In this document: one piece after another, positions 1 through 13,700 of the stretch
Position numbering within the stretch: the stretch's first letter is position 1
Layout: each line of letters begins with the position of its first letter
Assembly (NCBI GenBank): GCA_903813345.2
Contig: CAIIXF020000001.1
Location: 39,959,366-40,023,365, forward strand
Direction of reading: 5' to 3'
Source: Owenia fusiformis
Taxonomy: Eukaryota > Annelida > Polychaeta > Sabellida > Oweniidae
Length of the DNA stretch: 64,000 nucleotides
Notes under the pieces: generated by a model
Databases searched by the model: none
What the model saw: the letters and a program-made list of their open reading frames with translations, nothing else
What the model was told of the DNA's origin: nothing
Translations under genes and position numbers: made by a program

Positions 1-1
1 C

Positions 2-584
2 GGTGTGTCATTCAGTTTCTAAAGGCAGAATTCCACATGTTTGCAACCAGATCTGGAAGCATCAAATATGGTGTGTCATTCAGTTTCTAAAGGCAGAATT
101 CCACATGTTTGCAACCAGATCTGGAAGCATCAAATATGGTGTGTCATTTAGTTTCTAAAGGCAGAATTCCACATGTTTGCAACCAGATCTGGAAGCATCA
201 AATATGGTGTGTCATTCAGTTTCTAAAGGCAGAATTCCACATGTTTGCAACCAGATCTGGAAGCATCAAATACGGTGTGTCATTTAGTTTCTAAAGGCAG
301 AATTCCACATGTTTGCAACCAGATCTGGAAGCATCAAATATGGTGTGTCATTTAGTTTCTAAAGGCAGAATTCCACATGTTTGCAACCAGATCTGGAAGC
401 ATCAAATATGGTGTGTCATTTAGTTTCTAAAGGCAGAATTCCACATGTTTGCAACCAGATCTGGAAGCATCAAATATGGTGTGTCATTTAGTTTCTAAAG
501 GCAGAATTCCACATGTTTGCAACCAGATCTGGAAGCATCAAATATGGTGTGTCATTTAGTTTCTAAAGGCAGAATTCCACATGT
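2..584. repeat. 68-bp minisatellite, about 8.6 copies
   Basis: A 68-bp unit beginning GGTGTGTCATT repeats head to tail (starts at 2, 70, 138 and so on) with only a few substitutions, mainly CATTCAG versus CATTTAG and one TACGG. Its left end is cut by the window edge. It ends abruptly at CCACATGT, followed by unrelated sequence. Each unit carries GAATTC and AGATCT. Because 68 is not a multiple of three, apparent reading frames in it are not genes. It lies upstream of POLR3K coding exon 2, so probably in that gene's first intron. Confidence 0.95.
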
Positions 585-1210
585 GCACAGTTTGCAGCTT
601 CACATTATCTTGTCCATATACCTCCTGTAGGCCCATATCGTTTCAATACTGATGTTCCCCTGATCGCATTGTATTTTATTATGTTGACATCAAGTTCTTT
701 AGAATTCATGCTTATTTCAGCAAATTATTCTCCAACCTATTAGGTACTGCAAAATTGCAATATCTTTAGATCAGACAAGGTGGACATCAATGGAAAAAAT
801 AGGACAATTTCCAGTTGTCCACCCAGCACTTGGGCTTGTCCATCATTAACATATTATCTAAAGCTAGCAGTAAGAATCAACAATGATGTGTGATGTTATG
901 ATTATTTATTTGTTTGATTGCATATAGTTCAATGGTTGAGCTAAGGTTGCCAAACTTATGGAGGGGAGTGTACATGTAACACTTGACAATATATATATAC
1001 ACAAAATTTGTTCATATGACATTGGATACAGGATTTTGGCTGATTCGAGATCCAATACGGAATCTGATACAAGATTTTGGCTGATACAGGTTCTGATACA
1101 GGATACTTTGAATATCAATTCAGTTCCCTGTCTATTTCCCAAGAAATCATGTTATAACCAACTAAGACCAATTAATCCTTGTATTAAAACTGTGTAACTG
1201 TGTTTTTCAG
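585..1210 (+). other. Probable POLR3K intron 1 (3' part)
   Basis: AT-rich non-coding sequence ending in a pyrimidine tract and CAG acceptor directly before the POLR3K exon at 1211. A short imperfect direct repeat (ATACAGGATTTTGGCTGAT type) lies near 1027-1105. No coding exon was recognised here; the exon for the N-terminal zinc ribbon must lie upstream of the window. Confidence 0.6.
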
Positions 1211-2224
1211 ATGAGTAGTAGGAAGTATCCTAAACTAAAGGACGTTGATGATGTGCTCGGTGGAGCTGCTGCTTGGGAGAATGTAGACTCTACAGAAGGT
1301 ATCAAACCATAGAGCATATCATTGAATAGTATTCAGCACAAATTTTTGTTGCATACTTTGATGTACCGTAGAAAGAAATCCAGCAGGAGCATCTCATGAA
1401 ATTTTGCAAACATCTTTACACAATTTATGACACTCAAATTTTTATTTAGAGATTGAAGTAAAATTGACAGAATATGACTATGAGTCACTTCAAAATATTT
1501 GTATTTAACTCACTGAATTTCCACTAAAGGAATTGAACATTTTGAAATATGAATGGCAAGTATTTACTTATTACATTATTACAATATTACATTACATACA
1601 AACAGTGTACAATTTAATATTATATTGTATTATAATGTACAATAACCATAGTATAGCATGCACCAAACACTGTGTCTAAAAACGTTTGTCAGGCAACTCC
1701 GTGGAAGAGATGCATATTGGGATTCCTAGCTCCTCTTTGTGATAACTGAGAAGATCTGCTTCAAAGGTTCACATCATCCCTCCCATAAAATCATGTGAAC
1801 ATGCATGGGTGTTATTTGTTTTTACTTGTGCAAGACCAAATCCTCTTGGAAACTTTTCTATAGTACATCAAAGTATGCAACAAAAACTTGTGTGGAGGAC
1901 TTGTTATTTCACATACTATCTCCTTCTTTTTCCTTTACTTGCTGCCATAAATTTAAGGGATTTCTTATACTTGCAAACTAAAATTAGTCATCAAGATATC
2001 AGTTATATTGACCTATAGCTAACATAATATGAATTGACGTAATATGTATGGAACAATAAGCTTAACTTAACACACACAATATTTGAATGTTTTCAGAAAC
2101 ATGCCCCAAGTGTGAACACAATAGAGCATACTTTATGCAGATTCAAACCCGCTCTGCTGATGAACCAATGACAATATTTTACAAATGTTGCAACGCACAA
2201 TGTGGCCACAGGTGGAGAGAGTAG
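1211..2224 (+). CDS. POLR3K: DNA-directed RNA polymerase III subunit RPC10 (POLR3K), C-terminal two exons
   Basis: Small zinc-ribbon subunit of nuclear RNA polymerase III, related to TFIIS and RPB9, which supports transcript cleavage, termination and re-initiation. Two exons are visible: 1211-1298 and 2097-2224, joined in phase by a GT/AG intron. The peptide includes RKYPKLKDVDDVLGGAAAW in the linker. It then has the C-terminal TFIIS-type zinc ribbon, with CPKC and the later cysteines of CCNAQCGHRW, and the acidic hairpin RSADEP used for RNA cleavage. It ends in HRWRE and TAG, against HRWRD in human. The 108-aa family length implies that about 37 N-terminal residues, with the first zinc ribbon, lie in an exon left of the window. 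The ATG at 1211 is an internal codon right after the acceptor AG and should not be taken as the start. Identity is near certain from the almost invariant C-terminal half. Confidence 0.95.
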
Positions 2225-2569
2225 CACATAGACAAACAACAGGATGAATGTTTAAGCTGCAAGCCACAGTACCAGATTAAGGAAATACAAAGAAGCAGTA
2301 AAGTTGAAGGTGAAAACTGCTGCATGTAGGACTGCATTGTCAAAAGATAATGCCTGCCGTGATAAATGTATTGCGAATCAACAAGAGTTAATGTTAATTG
2401 TCATGAATGCTGCCCAACTATATACTCTAGTCAAAAATGCAAAAACACAACCTGATGGATTTTAAGGATACCATGATTCATTATGCATCTCTTTTAGAGC
2501 TTAGAGACTTGTACTCGGTATAGAGGACAAAAGTGAACAACATTGACAAGTCATAATTGAGTTAGAGAT

Positions 2570-2695
2570 TGCCAATTAGTTTTTGCTCTATTTTCCGATT
2601 TTTATGGATCCCTTGGTATGAGAAAACTGTATAATAATAATAATAATGTGGTATGAACGTGAAAAATCAGAAAATAGAGCAAAAACTAATTGGCA
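2570..2695. repeat. Inverted-repeat hairpin in the POLR3K 3' UTR
   Basis: Arms 2570-2603 and 2662-2695 are reverse complements over 34 bases with one mismatch. They begin TGCCAATTAGTTTTTGC and enclose a 58-base loop with an ATA/ATAATA run. It may be a small foldback MITE. In RNA it would form a long stem just upstream of the likely poly(A) signal. Confidence 0.85.
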
Positions 2696-2742
2696 TTGAG
2701 AAACTGTGCTTGAATGACAGGGATATTTGTAAAAAATAATGA

Positions 2743-2817
2743 AATAAAACAGTCATAAAATAGTTGGTACTATAAACCAACTGAAATGTATTGTGTGTAG
2801 AGACTGTCAACAATAAA
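2743..2817 (+). promoter_or_regulatory. Candidate poly(A) signals for POLR3K
   Basis: Two canonical AATAAA hexamers, at 2743-2748 and 2812-2817, lie about 520 and 590 bases after the stop codon. Which is used cannot be read from sequence. Confidence 0.45.
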
Positions 2818-2820
2818 TAT

Positions 2821-4120
2821 TTTCATAAAAAAATGAGGATTGATTTAGATTATTTTTAATTGGTATAAGGCTCGATCTCTTATATAACTCCATATGTGGC
2901 ATCAACTTTTGGATTCCATATTTGGGCTTTGTCTTTCTTTGTTTAAAAGGGGTCTGTTTTTTTTAAATTTTTTAGTTTAGTTTATTTCAAACAAAAGTCC
3001 TCAGGCCCATAGTTTTACAAATATAACAATACATGTTTACATCAATTCTAATATGCTTTTAAAATCACTGTATGATTCCAATTCTGTTATTATTAAGCAA
3101 GCCCACATGCCAACAGTGAGGTTTATATAAGACATGCTTGCTTTACCTACCTTAAATCGATCATCTACAGCTGGTGTTTCTCGCTAATAGACCCATGGGC
3201 ATTTATTTGAAAATTTTCACCAGTGCATCTGAATAAACATCCAGTGGCTTATTGAGAAAAGGATTGGTATGCTTAGATATTTCCTAAAAACAATTAATAC
3301 CAGTATGTACCAGTCCAACAGTATGGCTCATTTGCAAAGCCACAGGTTATTACTATCACTTTACTCTGGGTTTCGATTCCATTCCAGGTCGAGCCAAATT
3401 TTTGGGGTTTGAAGTCCAGATGTCAACTTAACTACATAAATGATAATTTCCCTTGGAATAAAGGCTCACTGGCTTAGATTTTCCCTCTTATGAAATGAAT
3501 ACCCAATTTTCCCTCTTAATATCAAACAACCATCTTCCTTAGAAAATCAACATTTCCCTCTTTGTAAAGGCCCATGGGTGTTACTGAGGGCTTTCAAATA
3601 TGCCCAGGTGAAATAAACAAATTGGCATATTAGCGAGAAACTCCAGAAGTAGAAAATATATCGTATAGTCCCCTTATATTGTATTGGTTGAGTATGTCAG
3701 TTCAATTATGTGATTGTTATTATTAATTTAGTTGAAGCAGTTGATCTTGTTTACTGTTTTTGGCTCATTAGCTTGATTGATTACGTTGATGTTGCCATTT
3801 ACATTTTCTAAGGGTAAACAGAATGTAATTGAATTCCTTTAGGATTAATAGATGGCATATTGGTATAAAGTCTTCACTTCTATTCGATTGTTGAATCTGG
3901 GTGTTCCAACCATTTGTCAGCAGTTACATGTATTTCACGATAAAATGGAATGATGGTTGTGATTGAAAAACTAATTCGGTGCGTGAATATAGCCCAGTTT
4001 CAGATGGGGTGGTGTTCACATGTGGAAACCGGAAATTTGCCAGATGTCAAAATGGGCCGTGTACCTGCAGTTGAAATCTGTTTTGTTTTATGAAACTGTT
4101 TTGCCAAGTGTGAAAAGGAT
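2821..4120. other. Intergenic sequence
   Basis: AT-rich sequence with no coding exon recognised. It holds the 466-bp inverted-end element at 3176-3641. Confidence 0.5.
3176..3641. mobile_element. Short inverted-end element (MITE-like)
   Basis: The left end GTTTCTCGCTAATAG (3176-3190) is inverted at the right as ATTAGCGAGAAAC (ends 3641). CCCATGGGC-type palindromes lie just inside each end (near 3192 and 3570). No reading frame is present and no clear target-site duplication was found. A related CCCATGGGC/GCGAGAAA signature recurs near 16476-16555, so this is probably a dispersed family. Confidence 0.55.
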
Positions 4121-4482
4121 TTAAGGATGTTCCCTGGACGAAGTTGAAAACGATGAACACCAACCCCTAATTTTTCTTTTCAAAATGTGAAGTACATAGC
4201 ATAACTAAGTGTTTCTGTGAGTTTAAGAAAAAGTTAAATATTCAAAAGTGTGTTTTGGGGTGAAAACCTGATTTTTAACATGGGTTTCAATGAGAAAGTG
4301 CCACGCCCACTTTTGTCAAATATTGACACTTTAGAGGCCTCTTGCTCAGAAAAAAGCACACTAACATATGGTTTTTAAAGTTTTAATATTCTTTGTTGCC
4401 CGTGAGAATCCCAGAAAACCATTTTTGAGAAAAAGTTAAATACTATTGAATATTTTCCTATCTGACCAGGGAACATCCTTAA
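4121..4482. mobile_element. TTAA-flanked MITE (piggyBac-like target site)
   Basis: TTAA at 4121-4124 and 4479-4482 flanks perfect 13-bp terminal inverted repeats, GGATGTTCCCTGG (4125-4137) and CCAGGGAACATCC (4466-4478). The interior is non-coding, so it is non-autonomous. TTAA target duplication is the hallmark of piggyBac-type transposition; assignment beyond that is inference. Confidence 0.8.
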
Positions 4483-7400
4483 GCACTGAATTCATTGTGG
4501 TCTTGGTTTAATAAAGGAACAACTCACTAGTTATATTTTTTTACTAACAAAGCATGGAGTTCAGTGCTAAATATTATATTCACATGAGATAAACAAATGG
4601 TTCCACATGCTTTATACGCAATGAGAAACGATGATCTCTACCTAATTTGCAAAATTGAGCATCACCTGTTGTAGAAGTATGCAGTGAAATGTCAAGCTGG
4701 CAAAAATTCTGTTTTCAACTAATTTTAAAGCCTTCGATTCATGAGGTTAATAACATTTTTGACAATACTAACACACCCCCAATATCCATCCAGCACGTTT
4801 CTCAATCTATAACACCACACAATTACAAGAACTGTGAATATAAATCAACAAAAGATCTTTTTGATTTTTTCTACCTTTATTTACTTTTTTTGGGGTTATG
4901 ATATTTAAGTGAACATTGTATTGAAACACTAGAAATTAAATCTTTGGTGAAAATAGATTTGTGTAATGATGTATAACAGCATTCTTGTCTTTTTTTCAGT
5001 GGAATAATCCACCAAAATCCCTGATGTCCTTGACTGTAAAAACAGTGCAAAATTCTTAAGTACAGAAATGTAAAATCTTGAAGTTAACAAGATTTGGATA
5101 CTTTAAGTAGCAAATATTTGTTTTTTAAACTTCAGAAATCTACGAAGATTTCTCCCATAATTTTTGGTGTTTTTTGATATGTCCTTCAATCTGTACTGGT
5201 GTAGGCACAGGGGTAATGGAGATCATTCACTATTGACATGATACACTTGTTTAGAACGTTCACACAATCTACACACTCAACACTGAAATAAACATTATTT
5301 CTTCATAATTCAATCTCAAAGTGAGAAATAGTGATACAATGAGAGAAATACAACTAGATGATGATAATATTGATGAGATTATCTGACCCAGTAGAATGAT
5401 TGATGTCTAGTTTTGGTGAACTTCACAAATTTTTAGTTCAGTGATTTAGAAACTGAAATACAGATATCAATTCAACTTTTTGCATGTCGACATTAAATAA
5501 ATGTGGCAATTTGATATACAGATATATGTGCCCCTAATCAAACTAAATATAAAGAAAAACTGATAGTCTACTGGATCAAGATGATAATAATGAGATGATA
5601 ATTTTAAGTTATCCTAAATAACTTCGGTTCTCTATATTGGCTAGGACATGATGTAAAATGGTCCTCTAGGTGAAGATGTTGTTATACCTTTGCCATAAAT
5701 AGATGGTTGGTCTGTACGTATTTTATCATTAGGCCAAGCCATATATCCAAATTCATGCAGTTGTCAACATTTCAGTCATATTTTGAGAAATATTTGTTCA
5801 ATAAGATAGCCATCCTTGCAAACTGCAATTCCACATGATTTACTTCAGCAGAAACCAAGCCAAGTTTGATTGGACTAGATAAATGTGGGATGCTGTAGTT
5901 GTAAAATACATTCATCATTCTACAATTATCACTGGTAGTAAAAACACCACCAGAAGACATTGTTGGAGAATGGCGGAGACAGTGATCATTAAATATAGAA
6001 CTCCTTAATTTGGTTTTGCTTAGCCACTGAGTGTTAAGTAGCACTAAGCAACACTGCTGGCAGATATTTTAACTTCAGGTCTATCTTGTTGAACAAATTA
6101 TCTCACCCCTAATTGTCAGTATTTAAATCGACATTATTCCATAGTCCAAAATTCTTTTCAGTTGTCAATTTTGTCATCAAAAACCACTTTACACACACTT
6201 TTTTGAAACCCTAATTTTGAATTTTAAAAACCTTAATGGTTTTGAATGTTTATCCAGGAACATCAAAAATAAGAAACCATATCAAAAGTTTCTAAAATTC
6301 TTACACAAAAGTTTTTATATAATAACTATTTTGGTTGCAAAAAGGCAACCCAACATTGGCACATGCTTTGATTGCATCTAGTTCTTATGTTGAACAGGTT
6401 GCTGTGCTCATTATGGTGTTTCAATGCATTTTTGTCCAAACAAAGTGCTGGTTTGCAGTTTTATTTGTTCAACTGCAGTGCATTGCAAGAGCAAGAAACT
6501 TAGCGTACATGTTCAATATATGAACCAACACCTCACACATTTCTTAATAATATTTTAAAAAGTTAATAAATCCTCACGTAACTGCAAAAACTCCAATTTA
6601 CTGACTTAAAAATTGTGGTTCCCATATTTAGCAAGATAGTCTTTTAAGTACATGGGAACAAGTCCTTTGTCCAAATGTAGGAATCAGGTGGTTTTATGAT
6701 TCACTAACTTGACATATCTCATTAAGTGCCTAGATCTTTCTGGCAAATTGTCTATATTCAATTTTAACTTGAACAAAATCATTTTATTTGATATGGGAAA
6801 CACAACTATCCATCTATAATTTTCTTTAACCCCAAATCCCAAACTTTACCATATGTACCACATGTACATTAATCGACTGAAAGTAAGCATTTTTAATAAG
6901 TACCTTTACGGTATCGACTTACACAACATTTATATGAACAGTGATGATGAGTCAAAGATGAATGAATTCAGACCAGGAATATAGCACACCTCAACACTCA
7001 CTGGTCTGAACTGTGACAAAGTCCAGCGATATTTCACACGCTGCCAGTGTCAAACGGTTCTTATATACTACCGTTTTGCAAATATGAAATGGAAATCCCT
7101 TGCAAAAAATGTTATTCTTTATTGCTAAACCCCATTCTGCATATTTTAATTTGAAAGGGAAGAAAAAACTTTTTAAGCAAGGGGATGATATGACCGATAT
7201 GATAAATATTGTTCTATCTATAACTAAATCCCTTGTAACTAGCGCAATACATAAAGTTCCCAGCCATCCAATCACAGAATTATGAGGAAGCGCACAACAA
7301 AATTGTTATACAATGAATTTAAAGGTTATCAAAATATCTAGACATTACTAATTGCATTGATTGTCTCATTTTTGAGGATTCAAAAATGACATCTATTGTA

Positions 7401-7756
7401 CAGGTGATTGTATGGCTAGTCAGTATATGTAAATTGTACCCACTGATTTAAACTAACATTGTACAAAAATATAAATAGAACTCTGATACATTGGTGAAAC
7501 ATTACATAATAATGCACTAAATACAACAAGATCAGGCCAGGTAATGTAATGGCCATAAGCCAGGTAATGCAATGGCTTTAACTGTTCAACATACTGTAGC
7601 TTCTTCTCTTCTCAGGATAAGTTTCAGTTTGTTCATAATTAAATAATAATAAAAAAAACATCTCAGTTTTAAACTTGAGGTAACTTTGCCTCTTACTGTC
7701 ACTTGATTTACATATATACAACTGCTTCTTCAAAACAGACACCATCACACACATGC
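4483..7756. other. Intergenic sequence and 3' flank of decarboxylase A
   Basis: No exon, RNA gene or clear repeat was recognised in these 3.3 kb. The region lies between convergent genes, POLR3K (+) and decarboxylase A (-). A possible - strand AATAAA lies at 7117-7122, about 640 bases past the decarboxylase A stop. Confidence 0.45.
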
Positions 7757-10700
7757 CTATAGATCACAACCTAATCGATCTATCTCCTCAATGATGAAGT
7801 CCATATCTTTAGTGAAACAGCGATCACTTATCACAACCATTCGGAAGAAGTTGACATATTGTTCATGTTGCTGATAGCAGACTAACAGAGATCCTTTCTC
7901 CATCATTCTCTGCTTGATTGTTGGAGCAACTTTGTTCAATTTGGCCCACCATTCTGGGGTTTCTTCCTGGCCTCTCATGCTGGGTGGAATATACCAGAAA
8001 CACACATTGGTGCACTCAGGCTGGAAGAGAAAAAATGATATTGATTATATTGGAAAATTACATACTCCTCGTATATATTTACATTTGCTTACTTAATTGA
8101 CAATTTCACATATTTTACTTGTGTAAAATAGCCTTCAGTGTCCAAATTAGCTTCACCTTACAAAGCTTTCATCAAGCATTAACAGGTTCAAGACTAATCA
8201 AGTTCTAATAGGCCAAACTTAAAATACAATGTACTTGTGGAATAACACCTCAAAATGACCTGGGCACACAAATACAATGTTAAACGTTTATATACTCAAA
8301 ATATTCTACTTACATCTAACATAAGTCTAAAGCCTGGAGTTGTGCGACATCTGTCAGCTAGATGTCTGAAAGTAAAAATAGGAACATTAACTACATTTAA
8401 CAACTAGTCATAACTGTCATTTAATTTTGAAATATATCTTTTTATTTCATTTTGTCCTCTCTTCATTATAACAGTTTTACTAGACTTCACCAAGCAAAAT
8501 ACTGAATCAGATTACATTAACATGTAATTTATTTCATGGCTGTAGATGTGTATCATATAGTTATTTTACCTTGAGTTGTCAAAGGCTTGATCGATTTTCT
8601 TTTCAAAACCAGCATCTCCACGTGCCTTCCAGCTCAACCAAAGCTTAAAGCAATCTACGCGGCGGCCGCACTGGATTGTCTTGTCTCCGGTATCATAGGA
8701 CACATCATAGAACTTGTCCTTTTGAAACAGGTACTTGGCATTGTAGGAGTGGGCAGATTGTAAAAGACCCTACAAGACAAAAGATACAAAGTTAGTCACA
8801 CAATCATGTTGTTTTTACCATTATTTACTCAACATTTAAATAAAACAAAAAACAATTTACAAAATCTAATCGAGGTTCTTTCTATTTGTAGATGTAGGAT
8901 TTTTGAAAGACACTAGTTTCTATGAAAATAAATCAGCAGTGTGCAGGGCAGCCAAGTTGAAAAAGTTGCTTTGATAGAACTCCTTTCCAGTGTATTATTG
9001 AAAATTTCAGAAAAAACAGGTGGCTACCGAAGTTTAGATTTGCCTGTAGCCACCTCATAAGTTGACTGCCCTGAGTGTGTGCAATCAAGCATTAAGCAAC
9101 CAGTCCAAGTGATTGTAGCTTCATAATCTTGTGGTTCTGTCAACCAAAATGTCATTCGTTAGAATTACATTGTATAAAATCATAATCAACATAATGAACA
9201 TAATTCTTGGCTTGCTGTTGCTCTAAATAAATCACACATGTAGTTAAATCACACATGTAGTTTATAATCATGCTGAAATGCAAAGTTCTTTATTGCTCAC
9301 AGCGACCCGAGGGCCTTAATACTGCTTATCTGGGAAAACAAAGGGTTGTTATTATACATAGATAAATGAGTCCCACTAGGGAATGAAACCCTAGAGAGAC
9401 TCGGTTAACAAACTGTTAATAGCACCTTTTACTCACGCTGGTGCTATAAACTAACCTCGTGTTTGGTAAGAAAAGCAGAGCACTGCTGGGTTGCTCCCAT
9501 GAGCTTGTGTGGGTTCCAGGTGACTGAGTCAGCTCTACAACAAACATACATATAAACAGCATGGTCTTCTTTTAACACTACCAGATTGTCTCAAAATAAG
9601 CCCCTTAGATATATGGTCCATTAGCCACCACTGTTTGATGAAATTTTTGGCCAACAAATGTGCTAGTTCAAGGCTTTCTAACATTTCACCTTATTTTTGT
9701 AATACTATGTCTATGAAGTTTTTGCATTTGAATTTGATCAAAAACAAGCCTTGTCACTTTGATGAGGCTGGGACCATATAACAAAAAGACCTCTTTTCAT
9801 TTGATGTGATTATAAATTAACACTGAGCTCTAGCATTTTGATTCTTCTCTTATAGAGCTCCATGTTGAATTGATCTGTTGTGCAAGCAGCCATGAATGAG
9901 ATTCAGAAGTACAATCAACAGAACTAATATTGCAAAAATAAAATGTGAGCCTAAGCTTAAAATAGTTCTATAAGTAAGATAAAATAAATTTTAAGTGAAG
10001 ATTACAATACATATAGCAGATGATGATGAATGAGATAATAGGCCAAAATAACTGCACTGCATGACAGATCATGTTGGAACCAAACTTAGGTTAATTCAGA
10101 ATATGTAATGGTACATTATATGAATTTCTATACACACCTTTCAATGCCCTTGAGAAGGTATCGCCATTTCTTGGACAACAAGGCACCACCACCCCAGGCT
10201 GAGTCAACGTGAAACCACAGGTTGTTGTGTTCAGCGATCTCAGCCATTTCTTCAATGGGGTCAAATGCTCCGATGACAGTTGTTCCAGCAGTAGCCAACA
10301 CGGCAATTGGGGCAAGGCCCTAAAAAAATAATCTCAGAATTATCTAATGGACATTTCAGTTGTACATATTTTAGGTCTCCTAAATTCTTACACTTATGAT
10401 GTGATCAGAGTCCATTTTGTTCATTTATTATTATAAAGGTTATTTACAATATCAACACAATTTGATGGAACATGACAAAATATATTCTTACCTCAGATTT
10501 TGCTTTCTCAATGGCTTTCTCAAGTTCAGATGGGATAAGTTTGCCTTGCTCATCGCATTTCACTCCGATACAGTTGTCAGAGCCCATTCCCAGGAATGAA
10601 CAGGATTTCATCATGGAGTAGTGACATTGTGATGACACAAAGACACAGCATGGCTTACATGCATGCATGCCCTTCTTCTTGATCTCAGGGAACATCTTGT

Positions 10701-13700
10701 GACGGGCAAGGTTGATGGCATACATATTGGCGAGTGAGCCACCTGGAGCGAAGATACCATCTCCATTTCCATTTTCCCACCCAATACAAGACCTCATCTT
10801 TTTCAAGATGGATGCCTCAACAAGGGTAAAAACGGGTGCCATCTCGTAGGTGTAGGCACTTGTGTTCATGGTGTCTGTAAGCCAAGACCCAGCAACTCCA
10901 TACTGGTCAAATCCTCCTGCTCCCAGTTGATTGTACATGTTAGGATGACCTGGAATATACAACACCCCGAATGATAACCAAAGGATAAATATAGATGGCA
11001 TGATGGTCAAACTGACTTCATATCCTTCAAAGGCAGTTATATTTTGCCAATCTGTTCATAGATGTCACTAGTATTGATCAACTATGGGGTTTCTCCACTT
11101 CTAATTATCTAGAGAAAAATTATCATAAATTATACGAGTGGTGATGAACAAACCTATAACCACTCCATTATAATTAACAGAATTCTAATTTTAAGCAATG
11201 GAATTTAGTTTTTATAACTAAAGGTTTGTAAATGATAGCCAAGGAGGATATGACGCAAGTTCTCAATATGTGGATCTATTTATGTATGCTAGTATCAATA
11301 GAACTGCTAACCTGGTGAGTTAGATAAGCAGTGAACTACTTGGGCTTCACCTTTTCAACTATCATATGGCCATGACTTACTCTTGAAAGGTTAACTTAGG
11401 CTACCTTGATCATAAACTCCATCCAAACATAGCAATCTGCTTACCAATATGTTATAACACTAACGGGTCTTAATCAAGAGTGGAAGTTTCCTCAAGCCAG
11501 AGTACCTATTATCCCGTCCCAGCTTAAGTTTATTGGCTTATAGATTACTGAGAAGTTAATGTTGACTCGGACCAACTCATGTTTACTGATAAACCCTTCT
11601 AATTACAACAATATATCCACCATTCTATATCATTCTTATGAAATATGCCGTCTGCATTTTAATAATTTTCAGATAATTTTTTCATGATGGTTCTTTCAAG
11701 ATTTAGAGCTGCTATTTTTAAGTAGCTCATTCCATCCAGGGTATGCAGATTTATTAATGCATGGTCCACATTGGCTGATGCAATATTTGGAGTACCCATT
11801 TAACATGTGGGCTGATGCAATATTTCAACATGGACCTTTAAACTGGTAAACATGTTATGTATACTCCGATATGGTTTTACTGATTTACATATAACATGGT
11901 TATAACCACCAATAGCAATATACTTCAATACCTATTTCTTGTTTTCACATAAAACAATAACAATTGACAATTGGTGAATTCCATGTTTACATACTTTGTG
12001 AAATATAGCATCAAACACCCAAAAATCCCTTACTTTTCCATGCATATTTGATACCCCATAAATAAAATAACCTTTCTACATACCTGTTTTAATGCTGTAC
12101 TTGATGGTTGTTTTGCATAGATTAAGCAGTTCATCGTCAGATTCTCCATTCTCTGTGACTTCGAAATTAAGTTTTGTTTTCAGTTCCTCTGGATGTTGGA
12201 ATTCTAGTACTTTGCTGAAAGCAATGACAAAATGTTAATCACATGTAAAATCAATCCCTGAAAATTGAAATGACAGATCTACTTCGGTCAACTTGAAAGT
12301 TGAGGGAAAAAACAATTATATAGGGTTGTAAAGTGAATTGTCATAATAAATTTAAAAACAGTATTGACTAATTGACTTGACAGAATGAATATTCAATTTA
12401 ATAATCAATCCAGCAATAACATTGGAATTGTTATTGAGATTAGTGTAAAGATTTTGCATTTATATATTGTGACATTTAAAAACAAAAGAAATTACTTTTT
12501 GATATTGGTGTGCTCTCGAACTCCATCTTCCATCAGTAAATCATGGATTCGATCAAGGAATTGAAATTCATCAGGCTTAGCATTTGCTGCATGAGGAGTC
12601 TTCTGAAGGTGTTTAGTTTTGTGTACATGTACAGGTCTTGGGCATGGTTTGGATTTAAGAGTAAAAGGTTTCTGAACAGGTTTGAGATTGCTTTCCACAC
12701 TTGAGCTGAGCCCACTGTCACTTTCACTGTCACTTGAGTTGCCACTCGAAGCTCCAGATGTATCTGCAAAAACATACAATAAAGAAAGATGTATTTACAT
12801 ATCGAACTGCCAAAAATCCATTACATTATGAAGGACTGAGGGAATCATTGCCCCCCCCCCCTGCAACTGAAAATTTAAATTGATAATTGCGATCCAAAAT
12901 ATTTTCAAAAATATTTCCAAGTATTTAAGGTAATTATGGAGTAACATAATCTGGATTTATACAATTATTTGAAACTTACTTGAAAAAATTTCACTTTCAC
13001 TCATCTGTTGTTGGGATGTTTCAAACTCAGTTTCATCCCCTGAAAATAATCAGACAATATAAGTAAATACATTTAATTGTACATTTATATTCACAAAATG
13101 GGTGCAAAATTTTTCTTAACTGAAATAAGTTCACTGTAACACAGTTCCCACTGGGGTATTTTCATGACTTTCCATTTGCTTTAAAAGTACCCAATGAATT
13201 ACATGTACAACTTTCAAGACAGTGATTTAGGTAAAGTGTGTGAAACTGAAGATTTATGATGTCTAGTCGGAAAAAGCTACTTTTTCAACCAAGCTTCAAG
13301 AACACACTTTCCTTGTATGAACTAAAAATAAACACACATGCCAATATATATTATTAGTAGAACTACTGAATAAACATTATAATATCATCCTTCAGATGAT
13401 TTGCAATAAAATCAATGACCCTATGACATGGCAACACGTGTCGTCATATGCTGTGCAAAAATATTGTAATTTATAGCATGTAGCAAAGCAACAAGTATTG
13501 ATTGGAGTTATTATTTGCAACTTGCTAATTAACGAGAATTGTTATTGCAGTACCAGAGATTTGTTATTGCAGTACCACGTATTGCTTGAAATATCACCAT
13601 TCGTAGGACATTAATTAGAGACTCAGTTGATATTGTATTTACTGTGCAACGTGACTTTCAGCTTCAGCAGCAAGATATAATGTCATGGAAACTTCCTTAA

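Larger units (their letters stand above)
2225..2820 (+). other. POLR3K 3' UTR
   Basis: Non-coding sequence after the POLR3K stop. It contains the hairpin element at 2570-2695 and two AATAAA hexamers, the first 48 bases after the hairpin. The UTR would be about 540-610 bases if these signals are used. Confidence 0.55.

Noticed and set aside
109-294. Open frame in the 68-bp minisatellite
   Set aside because: Pure repeat; the frame shifts every unit and has no protein features.
1211-1213. ATG at the start of the POLR3K exon as a true start codon
   Set aside because: It follows an acceptor AG directly and aligns to the middle of the family; the conserved N-terminal zinc ribbon must lie upstream.
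12533-12775. Second - strand frame over decarboxylase A exon 12763-12496
   Set aside because: Out-of-frame shadow; splice phases on both sides fix the other frame.
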